Below, in pieces: positions 1 through 7,045 of a DNA stretch of 64,000 nt. The translations under genes were made by a program, and so were the position numbers. Under the pieces are notes generated by a model. That model had not been told where the DNA came from, did not search any database, and saw only the letters and a program-made list of their open reading frames with translations. The stretch's first letter is position 1, and each line of letters begins with the position of its first letter. Source of the DNA: Bradyrhizobium algeriense (lineage in GTDB: Bacteria; Pseudomonadota; Alphaproteobacteria; Rhizobiales; Xanthobacteraceae); NCBI RefSeq assembly GCF_003062295.1, contig NZ_PYCN01000003.1:496001-560000 (forward strand). The letters are read 5' to 3'.

Positions 1-93
1 GACGGCATCCTCCCAGCCGAACAGGCTGAGTGGGAAATAGCTAAGCGGTTGGAAATCCGCGTTGAGCACCAGCGCGGGGCAGTTCTTAAACAT
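1..93 (-). CDS. HNH endonuclease, N-terminal part (cut by window edge)
   Basis: The leftward frame opens at the ATG at 91-93, with an AAGGAGG ribosome site at 99-105. It reads 31 residues before the window ends, including the motif LVLNADFQPLSYFPLSLF. That motif is typical of the N-terminus of a small HNH endonuclease family common in alphaproteobacteria and phages; this is from memory of the family. The catalytic HNH region lies outside the window, so activity cannot be judged. The gene directly follows the tRNA array on the same strand, 37 bp after tRNA-Asp, and may belong to the same mobile element. Confidence 0.72.
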   Translation of the reverse strand, partial: MFKNCPALVLNADFQPLSYFPLSLFGWEDAV

Positions 94-129
94 GACGACC
101 TCCTTCGCGAGAATTCTCTCGACTGAAAT

Positions 130-205
130 TGGCGCCCCTGACGAGAATCGAACTCGCCGCAACTCGATCGACAGTCGAGCCCCGTCGCCAGCTGGGTCCA
201 GGAGC
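130..205 (-). tRNA. tRNA-Asp(GTC)
   Basis: Folded by hand: acceptor GCTCCTG/CAGGGGC, anticodon stem CTCGA/TCGAG around loop CTGTCGA (anticodon GTC), T-arm GCGAG-TTCGATT-CTCGT and an encoded 3' CCA. It is the last tRNA of the leftward array. Confidence 0.9.
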
Positions 206-223
206 AATTTGAATTCTGCAAAG

Positions 224-306
224 TGGTGCGGCCGCCGAGAGTCGAACTCGGATGCACAAGGCGCGCGCCCCTCAAGCGCGGGTGTCTACCGTTCCACCAC
301 GGCCGC
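224..306 (-). tRNA. tRNA-Leu(GAG)
   Basis: Perfect 7-bp acceptor stem (GCGGCCG/CGGCCGC), anticodon stem CGCGC/GCGCG with loop TTGAGGG (anticodon GAG), a long variable arm as expected for leucine tRNAs, a TTCGACT T-loop and an encoded CCA. Length 83 nt. Confidence 0.88.
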
Positions 307-355
307 GGAATCGTCTTTTTCGAGGTCCCGACTTTCCGCAGGACATCGCTCGAAT

Positions 356-441
356 TGGAGGACCAGGTCGGACTCGAACCGACGGTGACTTGCGTCGACG
401 GATTAAGAATCCGCTCCCTTGGCCGCTGGGGGCACTGGTCC
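356..441 (-). tRNA. tRNA-Lys(CTT)-like with a long variable arm
   Basis: The acceptor stem GGACCAG/CTGGTCC is perfect. Loop TTCTTAA, in stem GCGGA/TCCGT, gives anticodon CTT with U33 in place. The T-arm is GTCGG-TTCGAGT-CCGAC and CCA is encoded. The variable region is about 14 nt and can form a GAC/GTC mini-stem with a GCAA loop. That is a class II feature, expected in Leu/Ser/Tyr but not lysine tRNAs, and the discriminator base is U. The charging identity is therefore uncertain. Confidence 0.75.
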
Positions 442-446
442 ATGAT

Positions 447-529
447 TGGAGGATCCGGGTGGTTTCGAACCACTTGCGCACGGCTTAAAAGGCCGCTCCA
501 TCTCCAGTCAGGTTTAACGCTCCGGATCC
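447..529 (-). tRNA. tRNA-Lys(TTT)-like, enlarged D region
   Basis: The acceptor GGATCCG/CGGATCC is perfect. Anticodon stem GCGGC/GCCGT carries loop CTTTTAA (anticodon TTT); the T-loop is TTCGAAA and CCA is encoded. The segment between acceptor and anticodon stem is about 8 nt longer than normal. Its first 16 nt overlap the end of a small leftward ORF (514-627), so the molecule may be altered or inactive. Confidence 0.72.
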
Positions 530-627
530 ATCGTCTTGATGGTTGCGGCGGCAAGCCGCGCCGGTTTCGTAGGGCGTGCCTTGATGGCATCGCTCCTTTC
601 CGTCAAAGTCGTGACAGCGATGGTCAT
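514..627 (-). CDS. Small 37-residue ORF inside the tRNA array
   Basis: A frame of 37 codons starts at the ATG at 625-627, preceded by a strong AAAGGAGG site (633-640), and ends with TAA at 514-516 inside the tRNA-Lys(TTT) gene. The peptide begins MTIAVTTLTERSDAIK and is basic and alanine-rich, with no domain I recognise. It is the only substantial gap between tRNAs (115 bp) and faces the same way as they do. It may be a genuine small protein or the remnant of a gene displaced when the tRNA was inserted. Confidence 0.4.
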   Translation of the reverse strand: MTIAVTTLTERSDAIKARPTKPARLAAATIKTMDPER

Positions 628-644
628 GTCGGCCTCCTTTCGGT

Positions 645-718
645 TGGTGCTCCAGTCAGGAATCGAACCTGCATCAACCGCTTATCGAGCGGTCGCACTG
701 CCATTGTGCTACAAGAGC
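645..718 (-). tRNA. tRNA-Ile(GAT)
   Basis: Acceptor GCTCTTG/CTGGAGC has one T-T mismatch; D-stem GCAC/GTGC; anticodon stem ACCGC/GCGGT with loop TCGATAA (anticodon GAT); T-loop TTCGATT; encoded CCA. Position 33 is C instead of the near-universal U. Confidence 0.85.
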
Positions 719-724
719 GTGAAT

Positions 725-799
725 TGGTGCGCTTTCACGGAATCGAACCGCGGACAACCGCCATGTCGCGGCGGTACTCTACCTCTGAGCTAAAGGCGC
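725..799 (-). tRNA. tRNA-Val(GAC)
   Basis: D-stem GCTC/GAGT, anticodon stem CCGCC/GGCGG with loop GCGACAT (anticodon GAC), T-arm CGCGG-TTCGATT-CCGTG and encoded CCA. The acceptor has one C-A mismatch, and position 33 is C, as in the neighbouring tRNA-Ile. Confidence 0.85.
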
Positions 800-804
800 A
801 TGAT

Positions 805-879
805 TGGTACCCCCGGCTCGGATCGAACGAGCGTATCTCGGTATGTAAAACCGATGCCTTACCGCTTGGCTACGGGAGC
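805..879 (-). tRNA. tRNA-Val(TAC)
   Basis: Acceptor GCTCCCG/CGGGGGT pairs with two G-U wobbles. Anticodon stem TCGGT/ACCGA carries loop TTTACAT (anticodon TAC). T-arm GCTCG-TTCGATC-CGAGC; encoded CCA. Confidence 0.87.
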
Positions 880-883
880 GTGA

Positions 884-968
884 TGGTGCGAGCGGAGGGA
901 ATTGAACGCCCACGGGCAAGCCCGTCGCAGTCTGAGTGCGGTGCGTCTACCAGTTTCGCCACGCTCGC
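884..968 (-). tRNA. tRNA-Leu(CAG)
   Basis: Perfect acceptor GCGAGCG/CGCTCGC, leucine-type D-arm, loop CTCAGAC (anticodon CAG), long variable arm ACGGGCTTGCCCGT and encoded CCA. The T-stem is weakened (GGGCG/CCCTC) and its loop reads TTCAATT, both unusual. Confidence 0.83.
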
Positions 969-997
969 GTTACGTATTGAAGATCACACACGACGAT

Positions 998-1072
998 TGG
1001 TGCTGACGGGAGGGCTCGAGTCTCCGCGCTTCGGTTTACAAAACCGTTGCTCTCCATCTGAGCTACGCCAGC
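998..1072 (-). tRNA. tRNA-Thr(TGT)
   Basis: Acceptor GCTGGCG/CGTCAGC, D-stem GCTC/GAGC, loop TTTGTAA (anticodon TGT), encoded CCA. The T-loop reads CTCGAGC rather than the standard TTCGANT, so the gene looks partly degenerate. It is the first tRNA in the direction of transcription. Confidence 0.8.
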
Positions 1073-1233
1073 GTTGAAATTCACAAACGGCCGGAAAACC
1101 CGGCCAATAGAAATTCTGCGCTGCCCTGAAACCACCGTTTGCCGCCCCACCAAAGGGGACCAGTACCGGATCAGCGGGCCATCTTATGTCCTTGCAGGGA
1201 CGGCCATCCTGAATTCGAAATCACTTCACGTCA

Positions 1234-1428
1234 TCACGCGACCTCACGACGCCGGCAGGTGTCCGCCGGGCGAGTTCGGTTGATGTAGTCGAGATAGATC
1301 TGCTCGGCCTGAGCCTCGGAAATCCCGCGGCGCTGCGTCACGATACGCACGAAGGCACGCGCTACCGGCGAGGAGAAAATCCTCTGGCGGCCACGGTTCT
1401 CGAGTGTGGTGGTGGTGTTGCGGGTCAT
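1234..1428 (-). CDS. Hypothetical 64-residue protein
   Basis: A short basic protein (MTRNTTTTLENRGR...) with an amphipathic middle segment around SPVARAFVRIV and an Arg-rich tail. I recognise no family. It lies 160 bp upstream of the tRNA array on the same strand and could belong to the same accessory element. The ribosome site is weak (GAGAGCGAAG directly before the ATG), so it could be a chance frame. Confidence 0.35.
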   Translation of the reverse strand: MTRNTTTTLENRGRQRIFSSPVARAFVRIVTQRRGISEAQAEQIYLDYINRTRPADTCRRREVA

Positions 1429-1852
1429 CTTCGCTCTCTGCCTGGAGGCAGAGGGTAGATTCCCACTGCCGATTTACGCTCTTGCTGTTCCGATCGTCCC
1501 GAGATTTTCGGGTGCCAGATAGCTCGAACCTTGCTTCGCCACGCACATGCGCGACCAATCGCACGGCCGAATAAACGGCAGCGCGCTGGCGGCTTTCGCG
1601 ACGATATGTGAGCGCAGGCTCAACATGGCTTCGGTCCTTAAGAGCGCCGGCGAATTCCGGCGAAGGGTCGTTGTGAAATCTCCTATGCGCAGAAGATTTA
1701 AAATTCGTCAAGAGATCGGCGCAAACAATTTTCTAGACGAGGTTGTGTTCTTTGCCCCCGTTCCGTGGCGTTGATGCGGGACAACCGCCTCAAGATACTA
1801 GAGATTCGAGTCGTGCGCGCCCGTTTACCTTGACGCCGCAGATCACGAAAAA
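1429..1852. other. Non-coding / decayed stretch
   Basis: No frame here has recognisable protein character and no RNA gene is apparent. It separates the tRNA-array side from the heme island. Confidence 0.4.
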
Positions 1853-1966
1853 ATGCCGTCAGGTAACCTCCTCGGTCTTTCTATCGCCAATGCGATCGTG
1901 CTCGCGCACGGAGGCGCGCTGTCGCTGCACGACCGGCAACCGCACGGACTGTTGATCTGTCAGGGC
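1853..1966 (+). pseudogene. Remnant of a sensor histidine kinase C-terminus
   Basis: The rightward frame reads LLGLSIANAIVLAHGGALSL and continues HDRQPHGLLI. This closely matches the end of a HATPase_c domain (the GLGLSIxxxIVxAHGG motif), but the residues before it are missing and the frame runs on into unrelated sequence. Only about 35 residues of the original kinase survive, so it cannot function. Confidence 0.6.
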
Positions 1967-2226
1967 GTCAATACAGGCCAGTATGGGTCACTCCATAACC
2001 GCTCATTCATTTCACTAGTCTTTTTGTATCTCAGATCCGCCATGCCCCGGAAAAGTCGATCGATGGTGCGATAACCAGGGTCGACATGGAAAGTGTCTCC
2101 CGTCGTTGGCCTTGCGTCATCAAGGGCAGGTAAAGCCGTAACCTTCAATTCGTCGCAACAGCAATGGGAGCAGCACCGTATCCTCAACGTCGTCGCAGCC
2201 CGCTCACAGAATGCGATAGACCGATA

Positions 2227-3540
2227 CTATTCCTCGCGAAACGCGCGGTTGATCTGATCCTTCAGCGGCTTGACCAGATAGGATATGACTGTTCGCTCGC
2301 CGGTCTGAATGAATGCTTCGGCCGGCATCCCGGGCACCAGCGCGAGCTTGCCGAGACGCGCAAGCTCCTTTGGCGGCACGGCGATGCGAACAACATAGTA
2401 GGATAGTCCACTCCTTTGATCCTGCGTCAGATCGGCGGCAATGCGGCTGACTTCGCCGTTCAGTTCCGGCGTGGTTCGCTGATTGAAGGCCGACATGCGC
2501 AAAACCGTCCGCTGGCCCAACCGGATCTGGTCGATATCCTGCGGCTGGATCTGCGCCTCCAACGCCAGCCTGTCGCTATCAGGCACGATCAACATGATCG
2601 TATCGGCCGGTGAAATTACGCCGCCCACCGTATGAACCGCAAGCTCGTGCACCAGACCGCTTTGCGGCGCCACGAGATCGATGCGCTTCAACTGATCCTC
2701 TGCCGCAACCTTGCGTTCGACGTACTCCGCCGTTTGCGCTTCAATCTCGCGCAGGCTGTTGGCCACCTCGCTGCGAAGATCCTGATCGACCTGGATGATC
2801 TGCAGCTGAGTCTCCGCGATCTTGCCGCCGGACTGGGCCTGCGCCGCGGCGAGCCGGCCGCGCTCGCCGTCCAGATTGGTGCCTTCGCGCTCCAGCGCCA
2901 TCATGCGCTGGATCGGCACGAGACCCTGCTCCCAGAGTTCGCGCACCCCTTTGAGTTCCCGTTCGATCAAAGCGATGCCCCGCACCTTCGCGTCTTCCTG
3001 GGAGACCAGGCCGCGTACTTCTTTCTCGTATTGAAGGATGCGTTCGCGCAACTGCGCCTTCTGCCCGAATCGCGCTTCGCGGCGAAGCTCGAATAGTTTG
3101 CGTTCCCCCGCCAGTAGCTGCGCAACATCGCTGTCGCCTGCGCGCGTCATCAGCGCCGCGGGAAATGCGATCGTTGGCGCTTCATCGCGCTCCGCTTCCA
3201 GTCGCGCGCGCCGCACTGCGAATTCGTCCAGCCGCTTGGTGACGATAGCGAGGCTGGAACGCGTTTGCGTCGCATCCAGCCGCATCACGACGTCACCCGC
3301 GGTAACGCGCTGGCCCTCGCGCGCCAGAATTTCACCAACCACACCGCCAGTTGGATGCTGCACCTTCTTCACGTAGGAATCGACGACGAAATGCCCGGTC
3401 GCGACCACAGCGCCGGCTAGATTTGTCGCCGCCGCCCATCCGCCGATGCCTGCCACGAGAAACAGACTCGCAAGACCACCGACGAGGAGATGGCGCCGGA
3501 TCGAGCGCGCGAGAGAGAGGTCGTGGTCAGCGTTCGACAT
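2227..3540 (-). CDS. hasE: Type I secretion membrane fusion protein (HasE/PrtE/HlyD family)
   Basis: A 437-residue adaptor expected to span the periplasm and connect the inner-membrane ABC exporter HasD to a TolC-like outer-membrane channel. After a short cytoplasmic N-terminus there is one membrane segment (about residues 20-42). A biotinyl-lipoyl-like half-motif (VQHPTGGVVGEILAREGQRV), a long alpha-helical hairpin with many charged residues, and a C-terminal beta-barrel segment follow. The ATG at 3538-3540 was chosen; another lies 9 nt upstream. The start overlaps the end of hasD by 14 nt, indicating translational coupling. No tolC/hasF homologue is in the window. It is last in the leftward has operon. 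Confidence 0.9.
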   Translation of the reverse strand: MSNADHDLSLARSIRRHLLVGGLASLFLVAGIGGWAAATNLAGAVVATGHFVVDSYVKKVQHPTGGVVGEILAREGQRVTAGDVVMRLDATQTRSSLAIVTKRLDEFAVRRARLEAERDEAPTIAFPAALMTRAGDSDVAQLLAGERKLFELRREARFGQKAQLRERILQYEKEVRGLVSQEDAKVRGIALIERELKGVRELWEQGLVPIQRMMALEREGTNLDGERGRLAAAQAQSGGKIAETQLQIIQVDQDLRSEVANSLREIEAQTAEYVERKVAAEDQLKRIDLVAPQSGLVHELAVHTVGGVISPADTIMLIVPDSDRLALEAQIQPQDIDQIRLGQRTVLRMSAFNQRTTPELNGEVSRIAADLTQDQRSGLSYYVVRIAVPPKELARLGKLALVPGMPAEAFIQTGERTVISYLVKPLKDQINRAFREE

Positions 3541-5377
3541 CGACTTCATCCGTATGCTGGTCCGGCGATCTGCCTGGATCCGGTTCCGTGGCAGCCGTCG
3601 CGACAACGCGGAACGGCGCGGTAGCGCGGAACCCGGTCGAGTAGCCTGCGGCTGTCGTCATGGTGGCCGGCGGCGAATTTGCACCTTTGAGGGTGCGCGA
3701 CAGCACCTCGTCGCGCGGTCCGAATGCCTTCATTCTTCCTGCCTCGATGACGGCCACGAGGTCCACCACCGCGAGCGCGCTGGGGCGATGCGCGACCACC
3801 ACGACGATGCCCTTGCGTTCGCGCACCGACGTCATTGCCTGGACGACGGCCTTCTCGCCTTCCGCATCGAGGTTCGCGTTGGGTTCGTCGAGCACGACGA
3901 GAAACGGATCACGATAAAGCGCGCGAGCGAGACCGATGCGCTGGCGCTGCCCCGCCGAAAGGGCCGAGCCCGCCTCGCCAATCCGGGTCTCGTAGCCGCT
4001 GTCAAAGCGAAGAATGAGATCGTGCGCGCCCGCCGCCCGGGCCGCAGCGACGATGGCGTCGGCATCAGCATCCGCTTCGAAACGGGAGATGTTCTCTGCA
4101 ATGGTGCCGTCGAACAGTTCGACACCCTGCGGCAAATAGCCGACGTGGCGTCCCAGTTCTTCCCGGTTCCATTGATCGAAACCCGCGCCATCGATGCGCA
4201 CCTTGCCGCTTGTCGGAGTCCAGACGCCGACCAGCCCGCGCGCAAGTGTGGATTTTCCACTGCCGCTCGGACCGATAATGCCAAGCGCACTTCCCGCCGG
4301 CAAAACAAAATTGGCTCCTGTAAGGGTGGGCTTCTTCTCGCCGGGAGGCGCGATGCTCACCGCCTCCGCGCGCAACTCGCGCTCCGGCTTCGGCAGCGCC
4401 ATGATCGCACGCGTCTCAGGCAGCAGCGCGAACAGTTCCCCGAGCCGGCCCCAGCTCTGCCGCGCCATCAGGAACGGCTTCCAGCTGGCAATCGCGAGAT
4501 CGACCGGCGCCAGCGCGCGGCCCATCATGATCGAACTCGCGATCATGACGCCGGCGCTCGTCTCCTGCCTGATGACCAGATAGGCACCGACCGCCAGCAT
4601 GGCCGATTGCAGGATCATGCGCAGCGATCTGGACACGCCGCCGAGGCCACCGGCGATATCGCCGGTGCGCCGGTTTGCGGCGAGATAGTCCGTATTCGCC
4701 TTTTGCCAGCGTTCCGCCACACGACCGCCAAGCCCCATGGCGCGGACCGCTTCAGCGTTTCGCCGACCGGCCTCCATCAGTGCGTTGCGCGCCATGCCGT
4801 GTTGCATCGCCGCGCGCGTCGGTCCACGCGACAGGGCGTCTGTAACGACCGTGAGCGCCACCAGCACGATCGCGCCGACAAGCGCCGTGATCCCGATCCA
4901 GAAATGGAACAGGAAGCAGATGCCGAGATAGAGCGGCATCCATGGCAGATCGAACAGTGCCGTGGGCCCCTGCCCGGACAGGAAGCCGCGAACATTGTCG
5001 AGGTCTCGCAGCGGCTGCAGGCCGTCGCCCGGCATCCGGGCCTTGAGTGGCAAAGAGACGATCGCCTCATGCACGCGACCGGACAATTTGCGATCGAAGG
5101 TCTCACCGATCCGCAGCAGTACGCGCGCCCGGATCACATCCAGCATCGATTGAAACGCAAATAGAACCACGGCCAGCACCGCAAGCCCGACCAGCGTGGA
5201 AACACTGCGGCTGGCCAACACGCGGTCATAGACCTGCAGCATGAACAGCGGCGACGTCAGCGCCAGGATATTGACCGCGCCGCTGACCACCGCAATTCCG
5301 GCGAACACCGGCGCCAGCGACGACACGACCGCCGCAGCCAAAGGCTGCGACGGTTTGCGATGCGGGATTTTCAGCAC
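3527..5377 (-). CDS. hasD: Type I secretion ABC transporter/ATPase (HasD/PrtD family)
   Basis: A 616-residue half-transporter that energises secretion of the hemophores. The N-terminal half carries the exporter membrane domain, with hydrophobic stretches around 20-50, 60-80, 145-185 and 255-290. The C-terminal half is the ATPase: Walker A GPSGSGKST (369-377), signature LSAGQRQR (473-480) and Walker B FLVVLDEP (492-499). There is no N-terminal peptidase domain, as expected for exporters of RTX/HasA substrates. It starts 9 bp after the second hemophore gene and overlaps hasE. The C-terminal ~40 residues are low in complexity. The family is certain; hemophore specificity is inferred from position. 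Confidence 0.93.
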   Translation of the reverse strand: MLKIPHRKPSQPLAAAVVSSLAPVFAGIAVVSGAVNILALTSPLFMLQVYDRVLASRSVSTLVGLAVLAVVLFAFQSMLDVIRARVLLRIGETFDRKLSGRVHEAIVSLPLKARMPGDGLQPLRDLDNVRGFLSGQGPTALFDLPWMPLYLGICFLFHFWIGITALVGAIVLVALTVVTDALSRGPTRAAMQHGMARNALMEAGRRNAEAVRAMGLGGRVAERWQKANTDYLAANRRTGDIAGGLGGVSRSLRMILQSAMLAVGAYLVIRQETSAGVMIASSIMMGRALAPVDLAIASWKPFLMARQSWGRLGELFALLPETRAIMALPKPERELRAEAVSIAPPGEKKPTLTGANFVLPAGSALGIIGPSGSGKSTLARGLVGVWTPTSGKVRIDGAGFDQWNREELGRHVGYLPQGVELFDGTIAENISRFEADADADAIVAAARAAGAHDLILRFDSGYETRIGEAGSALSAGQRQRIGLARALYRDPFLVVLDEPNANLDAEGEKAVVQAMTSVRERKGIVVVVAHRPSALAVVDLVAVIEAGRMKAFGPRDEVLSRTLKGANSPPATMTTAAGYSTGFRATAPFRVVATAATEPDPGRSPDQHTDEVDVER

Positions 5378-5386
5378 GGGCCGTTC

Positions 5387-6142
5387 TCAGACCAGGATAT
5401 TGCCGCAGAGAATCAGGTTGGCAATGTCGGTCCCGACATAACCATCCAACTGGAGTGTGTTCGCGCCGTCGGTGATGGTGAGAACGCCGGTGTTGTCCCA
5501 CCAGTTGCTGTGGTTGAAGACCAGATCGACATAGTTCGAAATGCCCGTCACCGCCTGCAGATCGATGACATCGTCATTTCCGGTATCGGTACCCAAATCG
5601 GCGATGACGTCGTTGGCCCAGCCGTCAGCAAAGGTGAACGTATCGTCGCCGAGATTGCCGGTGAACGTGTCATCGCCGGCAAAACTCAGCATGACATCGT
5701 TGCCCACGGTGCCGTTCTGGATAGTCCCCTGCTCGGCAAAATAGCCGTAGAGGCCATCCAGGCTGCCGTTCTGCGATAGATCGGCAATCGCAGCATCGAA
5801 AGCCGGCGTCAGCGTCGCGGCGCCGAAACTGACCGACAGGCCTTCATCCTGCACCCACTGATCGGTGGACGACACATAAGCGAGATTGCTGCCGAGCGTG
5901 AGCGTGGAGACCGTGCCATCGACAACGCCGGGCGTATAGCTGAAATCGGTTCCGTTCACGATCACGGACGACTTGTCATTGTCCACGCCGCCGACGATGC
6001 GCGTCCCAGCATACCACTGGTCCGACACGTTCCTGACGGCGTTGAAGCCGCCAGTGCCGCGATACTCGAAATTGTCGATCCAGTTGTCCAGGAAGACCGG
6101 AAGGTTGCTGCTCGCGCTTGAGTAGTTCAGTACCAATGCCAT
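5387..6142 (-). CDS. HasA-like hemophore fused to an RTX/serralysin-type C-terminus (copy 1)
   Basis: A 251-residue secreted protein, predicted to bind extracellular heme and deliver it to the HasR-type receptor. Residues 1-145 resemble HasA: the start MALVLNYSSASSNLPVFLDN and the strand pair around DFSYTPG and STLTLGSN. Tyr69 aligns with heme ligand Tyr75 of Serratia HasA; I see no equivalent of its His32 or His83. Residues 148-172 carry Asp/Gly-rich calcium-binding-like repeats, followed by a beta-roll tail as in serralysin C-termini, probably the type I secretion signal. There is no Sec signal. A GAGGAG site precedes the ATG. It is a tandem paralogue of the next gene upstream. Confidence 0.8.
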   Translation of the reverse strand: MALVLNYSSASSNLPVFLDNWIDNFEYRGTGGFNAVRNVSDQWYAGTRIVGGVDNDKSSVIVNGTDFSYTPGVVDGTVSTLTLGSNLAYVSSTDQWVQDEGLSVSFGAATLTPAFDAAIADLSQNGSLDGLYGYFAEQGTIQNGTVGNDVMLSFAGDDTFTGNLGDDTFTFADGWANDVIADLGTDTGNDDVIDLQAVTGISNYVDLVFNHSNWWDNTGVLTITDGANTLQLDGYVGTDIANLILCGNILV

Positions 6143-6198
6143 TCTCTAACTCCTCGGATTTTCTTGATGACGATAATCGGAATTGTTGCAGGCTTCCG

Positions 6199-6220
6199 CC
6201 GCGTTCACAGACGAACGCGG
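6199..6220 (-). promoter_or_regulatory. Intercistronic hairpin between the two hemophore genes
   Basis: The 8-bp inverted repeat CCGCGTTC/GAACGCGG has a 6-nt loop and no following U-run, so it is probably an mRNA processing or stability element rather than a terminator. It could uncouple the level of the first hemophore from downstream genes. Confidence 0.5.
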
Positions 6221-6248
6221 CGCGCCTTTGCAAAAGTCGGGATGTCTC

Positions 6249-6968
6249 TCACGCAAACTCAAAGTTCGCGGCCGTCAGCCCCGTTACGCCGGTGATCGTG
6301 ATACCGTCCGTAAAATCGGCGCTGCTGATGACGGTGTCAGTTCCGATCGTGGAAATAAACAGGTCTCCCAATCCCGTTGCACCCCACGCCGAGACGTCGA
6401 GGATATCGGCAGCCAGATCGAAGCTGTTGACGGTGTCGAACGAGGAGCCGTCCTGGAATACGAAAGTATCCTGACCGCCGAAACCGAGCAGCGTATCGTC
6501 GAGGCCCAGATTCCCGACCTGCATTGTGCCCTGCTCGGCAAAGTAGTCCGTCAGACCTGGGAAGGTCCCCAGACCGTCAACGGCTCCGCCGTGCGACAGG
6601 CTGTAGATCGCATAGGCGAACGTGGTCGTATCCGGCATGTAGCCGCTCACATTGGTGATGATGAGCTCTTGATCCTGCACCCACAGATCCTGGCCTGCAT
6701 CATACTCGAGGTTTCGGCCGAGCGTGAGCGAAGTGACATCGCCGTTGAACAGGCCCGGTGAATAACTGTAGTCGTCGATCTCCATGATGACCGAGGGAAT
6801 GTTGTTGTCGACGCCTTCGGTATCGACACCGGCGGACCACTGATCCTGGCCGGTGGAGAATGACCGGGAGAACCAACCGTTACCGTTGTAGGAGAAGTTC
6901 GTGTCATAGGCCGCCAGGTAGGATGGAAGGTTGCTGCTCGCTGCGGTCAGCTCAATCAACAGTGTCAT
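6249..6968 (-). CDS. HasA-like hemophore fused to an RTX/serralysin-type C-terminus (copy 2)
   Basis: A 239-residue paralogue of the following gene, in the same two-part layout. The HasA-like half starts MTLLIELTAASSNLPSYL and keeps the candidate heme ligand Tyr69 in DYSYSPG, with no His32 or His83 equivalent. An Asp/Gly-rich RTX-like stretch (DTLLGFGGQDTFVF) and a beta-roll tail ending NFEFA follow. I chose the start at 6966-6968 because its N-terminus matches the other copy; an in-frame ATG lies 57 nt upstream. It lies 77 bp downstream of the receptor gene and is probably secreted by HasD/HasE. Confidence 0.8.
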   Translation of the reverse strand: MTLLIELTAASSNLPSYLAAYDTNFSYNGNGWFSRSFSTGQDQWSAGVDTEGVDNNIPSVIMEIDDYSYSPGLFNGDVTSLTLGRNLEYDAGQDLWVQDQELIITNVSGYMPDTTTFAYAIYSLSHGGAVDGLGTFPGLTDYFAEQGTMQVGNLGLDDTLLGFGGQDTFVFQDGSSFDTVNSFDLAADILDVSAWGATGLGDLFISTIGTDTVISSADFTDGITITGVTGLTAANFEFA

Positions 6969-7021
6969 TTCTTGTTTCCCTTTGCCTGTTTCATCTGTTC
7001 GCCCCACGACGAACCTCGCAT

Positions 7022-7040
7022 CCACAGCCTGCGACTGTGG
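7022..7040 (-). promoter_or_regulatory. Hairpin between the receptor and the first hemophore gene
   Basis: A 6-bp stem CCACAG/CTGTGG with a 7-nt loop follows the receptor stop codon. No U-run follows. As with the hairpin at 6199-6220, it may tune relative mRNA levels in the operon. Confidence 0.4.
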
Positions 7041-7045
7041 AATTC

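Noticed and set aside
38-70. A tenth tRNA suggested by a D-arm-like AGCTAAGCGGTTGG
   Set aside because: No T-arm or acceptor stem follows, and the stretch is explained by the HNH endonuclease coding sequence on the other strand.
223-1077. A 284-codon rightward frame across the start of the window
   Set aside because: It runs antisense through the tRNA array; its translation is made of antisense tRNA arms (repeated R/S-x-x-IEPR motifs), not a protein.
1085-1108. Hairpin GGCCGG-GTTTT-CCGGCC considered as a terminator before the tRNA array
   Set aside because: It lies upstream of the array in the direction of transcription with only a weak T-rich tail; it could belong to a preceding transcript, but no gene supports that.
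3446-5164. A 572-codon rightward frame antisense to the ABC exporter gene
   Set aside because: A GC-rich shadow frame, very rich in Arg/His, opposite a gene with clear ABC motifs.
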